The notes: generated by a model from the sequence alone, not told the origin. Shown: positions 52,861 through 63,272, counted from the stretch's first letter. The stretch is 64,000 bases of DNA from Luminiphilus sp051201685 (GCF_051201685.1 NZ_CP179213.1:3038001-3102000); one strand, 5' to 3'. A program made the numbers and translations.

Positions 52861-53555
52861 TTAAGCATTATTACTGGCCGACGCCCAACGGCCACAAAAC
52901 TGCCATCATGCTCGAGGAAGTAGAACTCGAGTATGAGGTCTGCACCGTTAATATTTTGGAAGGCGATCAGTTCGATCCAGCGTTTATTGCGATCAGCCCC
53001 AACAACCGCATACCGGCCATTGTCGATACTGACGGCCCTCAGGGTGAGCCCTATACGGTGTTTGAATCGGGCGCCATTCTTATGTACCTGGCCGAGAAAA
53101 CCGGCAAGTTGTGGCCACAAGATTCAGTGGAACGCTACGACGTTATTCAATGGCTGATGTTTCAGATGGGCAATGTGGGCCCTATGTTTGGCCAGAACGG
53201 GTATTTTCAGGGTTACTGTCCAGAGGATGTGCCGCTGGCCAAGGAACGCTATCACAATGTGTGCAAACAGCTGTACGGTGTTATGGACCGACGCTTGGGT
53301 GAATCGGAATATTTAGCGGGTTCGAATTACTCCATTGCCGACGTAGCCACCTTTCCGTGGGCGATGCCCAAGCAGCAGGAGATGCACCGTATCGATATTA
53401 CGCAGTATCCCAACGTCAAGCGCTGGTCCGAGACCGTGGCGATGCGGCCCGCAGTACAACGCGGCATCGCGGTCATGGCTGAGGATATGAAAGTGGGCAA
53501 CCCCACCGAAGAGACGTATAACAATATGTTTGGCGCTAAGCAGTTCAAGCAATAA
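52857..53555 (+). CDS. yfcG: YfcG-like (Nu-class) glutathione transferase/disulfide reductase
   Basis: 232 residues. It matches YfcG closely: YYWPTPNGHKTAIMLEEVEL, ISPNNRIPAIVDTDGPQGEP, FESGAILMYLAEKTGKLWPQ, QMGNVGPMFGQNGYF and YSIADVATFPWAM. The conserved T/N in PTPNGHK is the glutathione-contacting region of Nu-class enzymes, which reduce disulfides using two bound glutathiones. Cytoplasmic. It overlaps the preceding GST gene by four bases. Confidence 0.88.
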   Translation: MIKHYYWPTPNGHKTAIMLEEVELEYEVCTVNILEGDQFDPAFIAISPNNRIPAIVDTDGPQGEPYTVFESGAILMYLAEKTGKLWPQDSVERYDVIQWLMFQMGNVGPMFGQNGYFQGYCPEDVPLAKERYHNVCKQLYGVMDRRLGESEYLAGSNYSIADVATFPWAMPKQQEMHRIDITQYPNVKRWSETVAMRPAVQRGIAVMAEDMKVGNPTEETYNNMFGAKQFKQ

Positions 53556-53844
53556 TTCGACCCTGAGCAACAAAAGTGAGGGAGTTGCCAGCCGCCCCCG
53601 CGCTATAGCGGTGAGCGCTTTTAAAAATTTATTGGCTTTGCCAGTTTGAATTTTAAGAAACAACCAATCGGCATAACGGTATAACAGTACAACAAGGTGG
53701 AACTGCGACAGCCTCCAGCCTCACAAAGCGACGCGGTAAGACTCGGCAGAGCTTAACCGGTAGCGTCGAGCCACTTGGCAAACCGCTGGGTGCCTCCGTT
53801 AACTTTTACACAGCACAATATAGGTATTCATCATTAAAGAAAAA

Positions 53845-54513
53845 ATGGAAGCCAATACACCGACCGAAATTGCCATAGGGCAAGTCGCTTGGCTGAAGGT
53901 CGTCGAGGTCAATCATCTGGGGGCGTTCGTAGACTGGGGTCTTAGCAAAGACCTGTTTATCCCTTTTGCTGAGCAGCATCACCCGTTGAAGCCGGGTAAC
54001 TACACCATTGTGAAGGTGTACCTTGATAATCAGGGGCGACCTGCAGGCTCAACGCGCATTGATCACTGGATCGAGGACACGGCAACCGGCCTCAAGGTGG
54101 GTGAAAAGGTGTCTCTACTGGTTGCTGAACAAACCGAACTGGGGTTTAAGGCAATCATCAATCATCAGTATTGGGGTTTGCTTTACAGCAATGAGCTGTA
54201 TCGGAGAATTCGCAGAGGGCAGGCACTCGACGGTTATATTCAACGTATTCGCGACGATGGAAAAATTGACCTATCGCTCAATCAGCCGGGCTTCAATAAC
54301 TCAAAAATAGACGGCGTTGCGCAAAAAATAGTTTCTCAGTTAAACGAAAATTCAGGGTTTTTAGCCCTCACCGACAAGAGCCCTCCCCCTGCTATTTATG
54401 CGGCCTTTGGTGTGAGTAAAAAGGTCTTTAAGCAGGCGATTGGTTCGCTGTATAAGGCCCGAAAAATCAATATTGAAGCCGAGGGAATACGACTAGCCCC
54501 TGATAACACCTGA
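53845..54513 (+). CDS. S1-domain RNA-binding protein, CvfB/YitL-like
   Basis: 222 residues, shorter than the usual ~280 of the family. S1-like repeats are visible: GQVAWLKVVEVNHLGAFVDW, GLSKDLFIPFAEQHHPLKPG, and a third in LDGYIQRIRDDGKIDLSLNQ. A C-terminal winged-helix-like part (YAAFGVSKKVFKQAIGSLYK) closes the protein. CvfB-type proteins bind RNA and influence gene expression; targets are unknown. Monocistronic, with 289 bp of unassigned sequence before it and convergent with the 2OG oxygenase. Confidence 0.8.
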   Translation: MEANTPTEIAIGQVAWLKVVEVNHLGAFVDWGLSKDLFIPFAEQHHPLKPGNYTIVKVYLDNQGRPAGSTRIDHWIEDTATGLKVGEKVSLLVAEQTELGFKAIINHQYWGLLYSNELYRRIRRGQALDGYIQRIRDDGKIDLSLNQPGFNNSKIDGVAQKIVSQLNENSGFLALTDKSPPPAIYAAFGVSKKVFKQAIGSLYKARKINIEAEGIRLAPDNT

Positions 54514-54552
54514 GTTCGTTGTGGCGGGTTACACGAGCCACATAGGCTTAGA

Positions 54553-55380
54553 CTACTCGGTGAGGTTTTTTTCGAGCAGTGCAAAAAGATCCTGAACCGA
54601 GGAGCTTCCCTGCGTTTCACCCTTGGCATCAAACTGCCACAGCATGCCGTCGAGGTCGGGGTTGGCAAAATAGACAATGCCGTGACGAACCGGATCGGAA
54701 GATTTCTGACTCAAGACTCGGTGAACGACAGCACCCACGGTGCGCTCTGAGTGGGCCGTGACGAAATGCAATGCTTCACCGAAGTTGATGACCAAATGAC
54801 CGGGAAGAACCGGTACATCCTCAAACTGACCGGCGACCTCAACTTGTAAGCCAGGGGTGGTGGCATCGAGGATCGTGACAAAGCCGTAGTCTGTGTGGGG
54901 GCGCAATCCCAGATCTGGGTTACGGGTGTCGTAGTGAACGAAGTTCAAAAACGCGGTGCCCGCACCCGAGGCATAGCCTCCTGAGGCGCGGCTCCAAAGC
55001 GGCTCGGGAATACCCGACTGGTGAAACACTTCGCAAATAATAGCGACGCCAATGTCATCGAGTTGCCGGCCAAACCGGGCAATCGCTGCAGGATAGTGTT
55101 GATCCCAGTGATGGCGGCATAGCGCCAGCTTGGTTTGCTGGTTGTTCTCTAGGGCGATGAAACCCTCAAGGTCGCCATACTTGGGAATCTTGCGATAAGG
55201 GCTATCTGGGTCGAGTAGCCCGCAACCGAATTCGCGGGCGCTGTCGAGGTGCAAAGGGTCGGGAATCTTGAGGTAAAAGACGCCCAGGGCCCAGGCACGG
55301 CCGAGGTCCTCCTCGGTGGGGAACATCAGTCGCTGGCGCTCGGAAATTACGGCAATGGGGAGACCCTCATTCAGTAACAT
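54553..55380 (-). CDS. 2-oxoglutarate/Fe(II)-dependent oxygenase, isopenicillin-N-synthase-like
   Basis: 275 residues with the double-stranded beta-helix fold. Iron ligands are H162 and D164 (LRPHTDYGFVTI) and H220 (GAVVHRVL); R232 (SDPVRHGIVYF) is placed to bind 2-oxoglutarate. The N-terminal part (GRAWALGVFYLKIPDPLHLD) matches the DIOX_N region. Cytoplasmic. The substrate cannot be read from the sequence. It is convergent with the CvfB-like gene (39 bp apart) and divergent from the aldehyde dehydrogenase gene. Confidence 0.83.
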   Translation of the reverse strand: MLLNEGLPIAVISERQRLMFPTEEDLGRAWALGVFYLKIPDPLHLDSAREFGCGLLDPDSPYRKIPKYGDLEGFIALENNQQTKLALCRHHWDQHYPAAIARFGRQLDDIGVAIICEVFHQSGIPEPLWSRASGGYASGAGTAFLNFVHYDTRNPDLGLRPHTDYGFVTILDATTPGLQVEVAGQFEDVPVLPGHLVINFGEALHFVTAHSERTVGAVVHRVLSQKSSDPVRHGIVYFANPDLDGMLWQFDAKGETQGSSSVQDLFALLEKNLTE

Positions 55381-55629
55381 TGTGTGACCATCATCGAGGC
55401 TACAGCTGTAACCGCAGCTCTTATGGGCAACAAACTATTCCGCATAGGCTTTTCCTCTACTCGAAGCAAGGGAGTGATCGCTGTTAGTTTGGCACAGAAG
55501 GCACGAAGTGCTGTATCCCCCCAAGATCACACAATTGCAACTTTCGCGTTTTAGGTGGTTTTTACAAAGGCCAAAAAAGGGGTATTGTTTTGGCTCGAAA
55601 GCAAAAATATAAATAACAAAGAGGTCACT

Positions 55630-57147
55630 ATGGTCTACGCAAATCCAGGCTCCGAAGGCGCCGTCGTTCAATTCAAACCCCAATATGAGAATTACATTGG
55701 TGGCCAATGGGTTGCCCCCGTCGACGGCAGCTATTTTGACAATGTCTCTCCCGTCAATGGTGAACCGTTCTGTAAAATCCCCCGATCGACCGAAGCCGAT
55801 ATCAACCTAGCTCTTGATGCAGCCCATAGCGCAAAAGATGCCTGGGGCGCCACCCCCGCGACCGACCGCTCCAACATTCTCCTGAAAATAGCTGATCGTA
55901 TTGAAGCCAACCTTGAGATGCTTGCGGTGGCTGAGACCTGGGACAACGGCAAGGCCGTTCGCGAGACCCTCGCCGCAGACCTGCCCTTGTGTGTAGACCA
56001 TTTCCGCTATTTTGCGGGCTGCATTCGCGCCCAGGAAGGCTCGATGGCAGAGATAGACCCCACAACAGTGTCCTACCACGTTTATGAACCCCTGGGTGTC
56101 GTGGGGCAAATCATCCCCTGGAACTTCCCTTTGCTAATGGCCTGCTGGAAGCTTGCACCAGCCCTAGCTGCGGGCAACTGCACGGTGATGAAACCGGCTG
56201 AACAAACCCCCGCCTCTATCTGCGTTCTCATGGAACTCATTGGTGACCTATTACCCCCGGGTGTGGTGAACATCGTCAATGGTTACGGCACCGAGGCCGG
56301 ACAAGCCTTGGCGACCAGCACTCGTATTGCAAAGATTGCCTTTACGGGGTCCACCGCTATTGGCCATCACATTTTGCGCTGCGCCGCTGAAACAATGATT
56401 CCCTCCACCGTGGAGCTTGGCGGTAAGTCACCCAATATCTTTTTCGCCGATGTCATGGATCAGGGCGAAGACTTCATCAGCAAGGCTGTAGAGGGCTTGG
56501 TATTAGGCTTTTTGAATCAGGGCGAGGTTTGTACTTGCCCCTCACGAGCTCTGATCCATGAAGATATGTATGAGCCCTTCATGGAGATGGTGATCGAGCG
56601 CGCCAAAAAGATCACTCGTGGCAACCCCCTTGATGTCAACACAATGGTCGGCGCTCAAGCCTCTCGGGAACAGTTCGATAAAATCATGAGCTACTTACAA
56701 ATAGGTCGTGAAGAAGGCGCTGAAATTCTCATTGGCGGCGATATTGAGCAGGTAGAAGGCCTAGGCGGCGGGTATTACATTCAGCCTACGTTCTTCAAGG
56801 GCGATAACAAGATGCGTGTGTTCCAAGAGGAAATTTTTGGTCCCGTTATTGGCATCACCACCTTCAAAACCGAAGAGGAAGCGTTGGCTATTGCCAATGA
56901 CACCGAATACGGTTTGGGCGCCGGCGTTTGGACCCGCGATACCAATAAGGCCTATCGCATGGCACGGGGCATTCAAGCCGGACGGATATGGATGAACTGC
57001 TACCACGCGTATCCATCCCACGCCGCCTTTGGGGGCTACAAAAAGTCGGGTATTGGCCGGGAGGGCCACAAGGTGACCCTTGACCACTACCAGCAAAAGA
57101 AAAATTTGCTCGTCAGCTATGGCGATAGCCCCTTAGGCTTCTTCTAA
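55630..57147 (+). CDS. exaC: NAD-dependent aldehyde dehydrogenase, ExaC/AldB type
   Basis: 505 residues from ATG 55630 (GAGG upstream; an earlier in-frame ATG at 55555 is less likely). The opening MVYANPGSEGAVVQFKPQYE and NYIGGQWVAPVDGSYF are typical of the ExaC/AcoD/AldB acetaldehyde dehydrogenase group. Catalytic residues: general base Glu in STVELGGKSPNIFF, nucleophile Cys in FLNQGEVCTCPSRAL. NAD-binding FTGSTAIGHHI is present. It oxidises acetaldehyde or similar short aldehydes to acids in the cytoplasm, e.g. during ethanol use. Monocistronic, ended by a strong hairpin at 57199. Confidence 0.92.
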   Translation: MVYANPGSEGAVVQFKPQYENYIGGQWVAPVDGSYFDNVSPVNGEPFCKIPRSTEADINLALDAAHSAKDAWGATPATDRSNILLKIADRIEANLEMLAVAETWDNGKAVRETLAADLPLCVDHFRYFAGCIRAQEGSMAEIDPTTVSYHVYEPLGVVGQIIPWNFPLLMACWKLAPALAAGNCTVMKPAEQTPASICVLMELIGDLLPPGVVNIVNGYGTEAGQALATSTRIAKIAFTGSTAIGHHILRCAAETMIPSTVELGGKSPNIFFADVMDQGEDFISKAVEGLVLGFLNQGEVCTCPSRALIHEDMYEPFMEMVIERAKKITRGNPLDVNTMVGAQASREQFDKIMSYLQIGREEGAEILIGGDIEQVEGLGGGYYIQPTFFKGDNKMRVFQEEIFGPVIGITTFKTEEEALAIANDTEYGLGAGVWTRDTNKAYRMARGIQAGRIWMNCYHAYPSHAAFGGYKKSGIGREGHKVTLDHYQQKKNLLVSYGDSPLGFF

Positions 57148-57198
57148 ACCGGGTGGACGGGTCATCACTGAAGCGAAGATGACCGGCAATACAGCAAC

Positions 57199-57243
57199 AC
57201 CCTGAGGCGCTAGAACGCGATGTCGCCTAGATGCCCTCAGGGT
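57199..57243 (+). terminator. Hairpin terminator candidate after the ALDH gene
   Basis: ACCCTGAG (57199-57206) pairs with CTCAGGGT (57236-57243), and GGCG with CGCC inside. It lies between convergent genes and could serve both. No long T-run follows on the plus strand (AATTCTG). Confidence 0.5.
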
Positions 57244-57374
57244 AATTCTGAATCACGAGTTATTTTTTGGATCGCGGTGCCCTACCGACCGCAAAAGCCT
57301 GACTTCGCTTTACATACTGCGTCGGGGTTTCTCACAGCGTCATACCTCGGGCTGCTATTAAGGCCTTATCGCCC

Positions 57375-59051
57375 CTAGTTCTTCAGCGCTGCAATCATCT
57401 GATCACGCATCACGAATTTTTGGATTTTTCCCGTGACTGTCATGGGGTACTCGGAGACAAAGCGCACGTGGCGAGGAACTTTAAAGTGCGTGATTTGATC
57501 GTTACAAAAAGCCTTGAGCTCATCTTCAGTCATTGACTGTCCCTCGTTGAGCTGCACCCAGGCACACACCTCTTCCCCCATTTTCTCGTGAGGGATGCCA
57601 AAAACCTGAACCTCTGAAATAGCAGGATGCTGATACAAAAACTCCTCAACCTCCCGGGGATAAATATTCTCACCACCACGAATAATCATGTCCTTGATGC
57701 GACCTACGATGCGCACGTAGCCCTCTTCATCCATGGTGGCCAAGTCACCGGAGTGCAGCCACCCCGCCTCGTCAATCGTCTCCGCTGTACGCTCGGGGTC
57801 GTTCCAATATTCACGCATTACCGAATAGCCCCGAGTGCAGATTTCGCCTTTTTCTCCGATGGGTACAACACGGTTAGTTTCATCAATAATTTTGATCTCT
57901 ACCCAGGGCACCGCTCGGCCTACAGTTTCAGTGCGACGCTCCAAAGAATCGTTAGGGAGTGTCATATGGTTGAGGGGACTGACCTCTGTCTGGCCGTAGC
58001 CGATCAAGATATCCTCCATGTGCATTTCGGAAATCACGCGCTTCATCACCTCAACGGGGCAAGGGGCGCCCGCCATAATGCCCGTTCGCAGGGACGAGAG
58101 ATCGAACTCGCCAAATCGAGGGTGATCGAGCTCGGTAATAAACATAGTGGGGACACCGTGTAATGCCGTGCAACTCTCGGCCTCCACCGTTTCTAATGTT
58201 GCAAGGGGGTCGAAGGCTTCGCCGGGGAACACCATGGCCGAGCCATGGGAGACACAGGCCAGCACCGCCAAAACCATACCAAAGCAGTGATACAACGGAA
58301 CCGGAATACACAACCGGTCCGTCTCGGTAAGCTGCATAGCCTCCCCCGACAGATAACCATTATTGAGAATATTGCAGTGGGTTAACGTGGCACCCTTTGG
58401 GTTGCCCGTGGTGCCACTGGTAAACTGGATGTTGATCGCGTCATCGGGTTTTAACTGACCTTGTAATGCCCGCAGCTGATGGCCTTCATCCGCTCCACCC
58501 AGCCCACAGACAGCTGCAAAATTGAGCATGCCGGCGGTCTCGGCGGTTCCCATTCGAATGACCGTTCTAAGGTGGGGTAACTTCTCAGCCTGAAGTACTC
58601 CGGGCTTTGAATTTGCAAGCTCGGGGACCAGAGTGTTGAGCATGCCCAGATAGTCACTGGTTTTAAATTTTTCTGCGGTGATGACCACCTTGCACTCGAC
58701 TTTGTTCAGGGCAAATTCAAGTTCATAAAGTCGATAGGCCGGATTAATACAAACCATAATGGCGCCAATCTTCGCCGTCGCCAGCTGAACCATGACCCAC
58801 TCATAGCTGTTAGGGCCCCAGATACCCACGCGATCGCCGGGTGCCACCCCCAGCGCCAACAAACCTTTCGCTAATTGATCAACCTGTTCCTGCAGCTCGC
58901 GGTAAGTCCACCTTACGCTCTGGTGGCGGACGATAAGCGCATCTTTATCGGGGTATTGATCACAAATACGGTCGAAGTACACGCCAATCGTTTCATAAAT
59001 GATTTGTGTCGTAGAGGCACCGCAGTAATAGCTTTGGTCGAGAGTTTTCAT
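57375..59051 (-). CDS. AMP-binding fatty acyl-CoA synthetase
   Basis: 558 residues. The P-loop is INIQFTSGTTGNPKGATLTH; further adenylation motifs are ILIGYGQTEVSPL (A5), GWLHSGDLATMDEEGYVRIV (A7), GRIKDMIIRGGENIYPREVE (A8) and the C-terminal catalytic lysine in MTVTGKIQKFVM (A10). This combination matches medium/long-chain acyl-CoA synthetases of the FadD/FadK-like group (about 550 residues). It activates fatty acids with ATP and CoA in the cytoplasm. It is followed in the window by a ceramidase and another acyl-CoA synthetase, suggesting use of membrane-derived lipids. Confidence 0.9.
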   Translation of the reverse strand: MKTLDQSYYCGASTTQIIYETIGVYFDRICDQYPDKDALIVRHQSVRWTYRELQEQVDQLAKGLLALGVAPGDRVGIWGPNSYEWVMVQLATAKIGAIMVCINPAYRLYELEFALNKVECKVVITAEKFKTSDYLGMLNTLVPELANSKPGVLQAEKLPHLRTVIRMGTAETAGMLNFAAVCGLGGADEGHQLRALQGQLKPDDAINIQFTSGTTGNPKGATLTHCNILNNGYLSGEAMQLTETDRLCIPVPLYHCFGMVLAVLACVSHGSAMVFPGEAFDPLATLETVEAESCTALHGVPTMFITELDHPRFGEFDLSSLRTGIMAGAPCPVEVMKRVISEMHMEDILIGYGQTEVSPLNHMTLPNDSLERRTETVGRAVPWVEIKIIDETNRVVPIGEKGEICTRGYSVMREYWNDPERTAETIDEAGWLHSGDLATMDEEGYVRIVGRIKDMIIRGGENIYPREVEEFLYQHPAISEVQVFGIPHEKMGEEVCAWVQLNEGQSMTEDELKAFCNDQITHFKVPRHVRFVSEYPMTVTGKIQKFVMRDQMIAALKN

Positions 59052-59269
59052 AACGGATATCTTTTTATTTTCGTTCGTTTTACATCAGAGGGTCGTGCAA
59101 GAGCAAACATCGTCAACTAAAGTCCAGCCAACATGCGGCCCAGCTAGCGTGACCTCAGACGCCTTTGATCTATGAAGGCACTATGGACCTATTTGCAAAG
59201 CCTAAACGCCTGAGCTCAATAGCACATAGAGGTATCGATCCGAGCCTATCGAACCCGACACCCAGCCTA

Positions 59270-61336
59270 CTACCTGCCGTCTAACTCGATAATTTCAAAC
59301 GCGGAAGACGTACCACTAAACGGCGAACCCGTGGCATCAAAGCCAAAGTGTGAGAAACGGTACTCACCCGATGGCGTGTGCTGCGGCACCTCCCAGCTTA
59401 ACTCGGCGACGTAAGCATTTGCTTCAAGCTGCCAGCGCACCCGGGTGCTCCAGTCGCCATCATCGGCAACCCGCTGCCAGCCCGCCGCAGTTTTCCGCTC
59501 CACCAGCAGATAATTTTTCCCCTTGGGGAAATTTACCGTTGGGTTGGCCGACCAAAATCGCGCGGCAACCGTCTCTCCCGGACGATAACTCGCGGCGAGC
59601 GGTGCCAGTGCGTCTCCCAGCAACGCGCCATTAGGGAGTGAATTTTTGGACCCCTCCGGCAAAGGCAGACCAAGCGATTTGCCCCGCCAATCGTCGTAGG
59701 ACACGCCAATTGCCAACGGCGCACCTGACTCCAACGCCGTCGCCAACTGACTCGCGACCTGCTGATAGGCAGGCAGGCTCCAGCGCCCATGTAAAGTATG
59801 ACCGCCTTCGTATTGCTGCAGCCCATATTCCTCGGGGGTCGTTATGTACCCGGCATAGCCATTGGAGTAACCCGCCAGCACAATGTGCTTTGCCCAGTCG
59901 CCCAGCTCAGCCATAACGCTATCTCGCAGGCGTCTGCCCGCCATCGTCGTTACCTCAGCGGGTAAGGCAAGAATCACAAGCTGGCCAACTCGTGCCACGG
60001 TGATTGAGCGTATTTGAGATTGCAGCGGCGGCGTGCCGGTGCCAGTTTCCAGTAAAATGGCCTTGGGTCGCTGACAGGCTCTTACGGGTTCGGTCCACTC
60101 GGGGGCTCCGATGATGAGTTGAATCAACCAGTCCCGCCACACACTCTGCTCAGTCATCCCCTCTTTGAACAAAAAGTGCCCGCCGCCATCTTCCGTAGAG
60201 CCCCCGGCAAAGGAGTAGCCGTAGGCCGAAGGACAAGTGCGCTGTGTCCCCACTCCGGTAAATTTGTCATCGACGGCGTAATCACTTAGATCAACATACA
60301 GTCGACGCGAATCGATCGGTCCCCCTAGCGCCTCGTCTGCCTCATCGAACAAGGTCTGCGCCACCACCAGCTGGCGCTGGCCCATAATTTGCGTGGTCTC
60401 TACGTCTGTTGCCCCTGGGCCAGTATTGTCGAGATTGGTATTGGGGGTGACATCTCCCGGGTCAGACTGGGCGAAAGCGGCCACAAAATCTTCGGCGGAT
60501 GCGTAGCCCACGCCCTCGCGCTTTTCCATTTGCAACGAGGCATATCCCTTATGGTCGCCGGAAATAAGGCGGTTGTAATAATTCATCGCCGTGGGGTGAA
60601 GTGCGTACCAATTGATCATGCCCAGAGGCCCGTCATTACCCACAAACTTGAGCAAGGTCATGGCCGTGTTGGTATTTTCGCTGTAGCGATCACGCTCACG
60701 CTGGGGATTTTCCCGATAAGCGATCTCCGACCGATTGACTCCAGCGTCTGTCACACGGCCCGTATTGATAAAAATCTGGCCGGGCTGGAGATCCTCGTGG
60801 GCCTTTACGATTGAGGCGGTAATGCCACTAACAATCGCTTCAAAGTGCTCCGGATAGTGCCCCCCATCGAGACCGGTCTCGGTTCTGGACTGCCAATAGC
60901 CACTGGGCCCGGCATGGGTATGGGTGGCGCTGATGATCACGTTTTCCAAGGTATAGGTGCTGCCAAAGCGAAGCTGCAAACGCTCAACGACTTCCAGCGT
61001 CATATGGTGATCAATGCTTCCTAAGTCGGCGCTGACAAACACCAGGCGCTGGTCGGGTTTCTGGGCCTGGGCCGCTATGAAGGCACGCGACCGCAGACGA
61101 ATATGAACGCCCTCAGCAATCTGGTCGGGTCGACCAAAGCCCCATAGCGGCATGCCTACCTCTGGCCCGGTAATATCCACCATGCCACGACCGATCAAGT
61201 AAGACGTTTGCGTCTCATCTAGATTTTGCCCAAACCCTTGCCCCGAATACACGAGCAAGCAAAGGAGCCAAACCCAAGCAAAGCTGCGCTGGTAAGCGCT
61301 GCGCGACCTTCCTGTTGACCCCCGAATTAGCCTCAT
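59270..61336 (-). CDS. Secreted neutral/alkaline ceramidase
   Basis: 688 residues with a signal peptide (FAWVWLLCLLVYSGQGFGQ). The start of the enzyme, YLIGRGMVDITGPEVGMPLW, is the classical neutral ceramidase opening. Zinc-site histidines lie in ISATHTHAGPSGYWQ (137-144) and at H247 (ALHPTAMNYYNRLISGDHKG). The catalytic serine is S291 in FAQSDPGDVTPN. A C-terminal beta-sandwich (about 560-688) has the immunoglobulin-like pattern of the family. It hydrolyses ceramide to sphingosine and a fatty acid outside the cell or in the periplasm. Nearby acyl-CoA synthetases could activate the fatty acid released. Confidence 0.9.
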   Translation of the reverse strand: MRLIRGSTGRSRSAYQRSFAWVWLLCLLVYSGQGFGQNLDETQTSYLIGRGMVDITGPEVGMPLWGFGRPDQIAEGVHIRLRSRAFIAAQAQKPDQRLVFVSADLGSIDHHMTLEVVERLQLRFGSTYTLENVIISATHTHAGPSGYWQSRTETGLDGGHYPEHFEAIVSGITASIVKAHEDLQPGQIFINTGRVTDAGVNRSEIAYRENPQRERDRYSENTNTAMTLLKFVGNDGPLGMINWYALHPTAMNYYNRLISGDHKGYASLQMEKREGVGYASAEDFVAAFAQSDPGDVTPNTNLDNTGPGATDVETTQIMGQRQLVVAQTLFDEADEALGGPIDSRRLYVDLSDYAVDDKFTGVGTQRTCPSAYGYSFAGGSTEDGGGHFLFKEGMTEQSVWRDWLIQLIIGAPEWTEPVRACQRPKAILLETGTGTPPLQSQIRSITVARVGQLVILALPAEVTTMAGRRLRDSVMAELGDWAKHIVLAGYSNGYAGYITTPEEYGLQQYEGGHTLHGRWSLPAYQQVASQLATALESGAPLAIGVSYDDWRGKSLGLPLPEGSKNSLPNGALLGDALAPLAASYRPGETVAARFWSANPTVNFPKGKNYLLVERKTAAGWQRVADDGDWSTRVRWQLEANAYVAELSWEVPQHTPSGEYRFSHFGFDATGSPFSGTSSAFEIIELDGR

Positions 61337-61444
61337 AAAACAATGCGGCCACTGTCCGAAACAATTTTTTGCCCGATAACCCCCCCCGACATGCCATTGG
61401 CTACCACCGTAAACGTGTCAGGCAGAAAAGTTGCCGTCGATGGA

Positions 61445-63145
61445 TTAAAGTTCATAGAGAACCTCGCCACCAATCACCGTCATAGTGACCTCTGTATCAA
61501 GCATAGCGCCTTCATCGACGGTCATAATGTCTTGGGAAAGCACCGTCATGTCGGCAGCCTTGCCTACGCTAATAGACCCCAGAGTCTCCTCCATGAATAC
61601 AGCGTAGGCATTCCACTGCGTCAGGCTAAGCAGCGCTTCTGGCCGCGTCATACGTTGATCAGCCTCGAAGCCTTCCGAGGGCAGGCCTGCTAGAGTTTTG
61701 CGGGTAACTGCCGCATAGAAATTCGCAATGGGGTTAATGGGCTCAACCGGCACATCGGTACCATTGGCAACATGCACGCCTGAATCGATCAATGACCGCC
61801 AAAGATAAGCGCCCTCGTCAATACGCTCAGGGCCCAATCGGTCTATCGCCCAAGGTCGATCGGAACTCAAGTGAATGGTTTGAATGGACGCAATCACACC
61901 GAGGCGCGCAAAGCGCTCAATATCATCAGGGCGTAAATGTTGCGAGTGCTCAATGCGAAACCGGTGATCACCTCCCTCTGGCATGACCCGCTCAATGGTA
62001 TCGAGCACCACGCTGTTCGCCCTGTCGCCAATGGCATGGGTATTGATTTGCCAGCCATTAACCCGGGAGCGCTCCATGAGCGTGGCCAACCGGTCGGCAT
62101 CTGCTGTTTGCAAACCCACGGTAGTTGGGTCGTCAGAATAAGGCTCATGCAACCAGGCCGTTCTCGATCCCAAGGCGCCATCCATAACCACCTTGAAGGC
62201 ATTAAGGGTTAAGCGGTTATCTTCCGAGGCAACAACGGGGGCTGTGTTGAGCCAGTGCTCGGTCAAATCTGGATCGCTGGCGCTGATCATGGAAAAAAGG
62301 CGAATCTTTAAACGCTGGTCCCCATCGACGATCTGCTGAGCTTCAACCTCGACAGCATCAATACCGGCATCATGGAAGCTAGTGATCCCCTGCTTAATCG
62401 CATGATCCTGAGCGGCTAGCAGCGCCCGGGTCGCTGACTCGGCGGTAAAAACCGTCAGGGGTGCTGCAAGAGCCATTGCAGTTTCATGCAAAATACCCGT
62501 TGGCATTCCCCGGGTGTCTTTAACCACTACCCCGCCTTCTGGGGCAGTCGTGAGCTTGTTGATTCCCAAAACCGACATGGCCTTAGCATTAAGCATTAGA
62601 GTGTGGCCGTTTGCATGCTCAAGCACCACAGGGTGATTGGGACTGACTTCCGATAATCCACGATGGGTTGGAAAGCCATCGACAGTCAGTGACGGGGCTT
62701 TAGACCATTTACTTTGGTGCCACCCCCGGCCCAAGATGACTTCATTGTCTGGCGTCTTTGCTGTCGCTTGTGCCACCTGATCAACCATACCGGTGAAAGT
62801 TTTTGGCGTAGATAAATCAAGACTTATCAATGCTCGACCGAGTGAGGCAAAGTGACCATGGCCCTCAACAAAGCCGGGGTAGGCAATATCTGACCCCAAG
62901 TCTCTAATGCGACTCGCGTTGGGGGCATGAGCTAAGGCTTCTTCCTTACTGCCAACAAAACTGAATTTCCCCGCGTCTATCACCACCGCTTCAACCACAG
63001 GGTTAGCGTCCTCTGCGGTGTAAATTTTCCCCGTAATAATAACCGGGCCGGTTGAAGCCAACGCTGCCCATGGCAGCAGCACCAGCGATGCGGTGACACA
63101 GACAATGAGACTTAATAAGTTTGGCCAGATCCTTCGCGTCGACAT
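61445..63145 (-). CDS. Exported amidohydrolase, YtcJ-like
   Basis: 566 residues from ATG 63145 (GTG at 63160 possible). An N-terminal signal or anchor (LLSLIVCVTASLVLLPWAAL) suggests a periplasmic site. Metal ligands of the amidohydrolase barrel: HxH in AYPGFVEGHGHFASLG, later H in INTHAIGDRANSVVLD and H in FRIEHSQHLRPDD, and D in GVHVANGTDVPVEPINP. The N-terminal beta part has ITGKIYTAEDANPVVEAVVI and the tail ISVGKAADMTVLSQDI. YtcJ-like enzymes cleave C-N bonds in varied amides; the substrate is not known. It lies 108 bp from the ceramidase gene, in the same direction. Confidence 0.85.
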   Translation of the reverse strand: MSTRRIWPNLLSLIVCVTASLVLLPWAALASTGPVIITGKIYTAEDANPVVEAVVIDAGKFSFVGSKEEALAHAPNASRIRDLGSDIAYPGFVEGHGHFASLGRALISLDLSTPKTFTGMVDQVAQATAKTPDNEVILGRGWHQSKWSKAPSLTVDGFPTHRGLSEVSPNHPVVLEHANGHTLMLNAKAMSVLGINKLTTAPEGGVVVKDTRGMPTGILHETAMALAAPLTVFTAESATRALLAAQDHAIKQGITSFHDAGIDAVEVEAQQIVDGDQRLKIRLFSMISASDPDLTEHWLNTAPVVASEDNRLTLNAFKVVMDGALGSRTAWLHEPYSDDPTTVGLQTADADRLATLMERSRVNGWQINTHAIGDRANSVVLDTIERVMPEGGDHRFRIEHSQHLRPDDIERFARLGVIASIQTIHLSSDRPWAIDRLGPERIDEGAYLWRSLIDSGVHVANGTDVPVEPINPIANFYAAVTRKTLAGLPSEGFEADQRMTRPEALLSLTQWNAYAVFMEETLGSISVGKAADMTVLSQDIMTVDEGAMLDTEVTMTVIGGEVLYEL

Positions 63146-63272
63146 AAAAAATACACTCACCAGTAAGGGTTAAATTTAAGCTCGCGTATTAACGAGCCGT
63201 TGCTTTGCTGATTAATACGATAGTACAGCAGCTTCACTCAGGTTCGGCGTTGCCTCGCAGGCTCTTTACATG

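Noticed and set aside
55490..55515. Sigma-54 promoter before the aldehyde dehydrogenase
   Set aside because: TGGCAC is present, but the GG-to-GC distance is 8 bp instead of the required 10.
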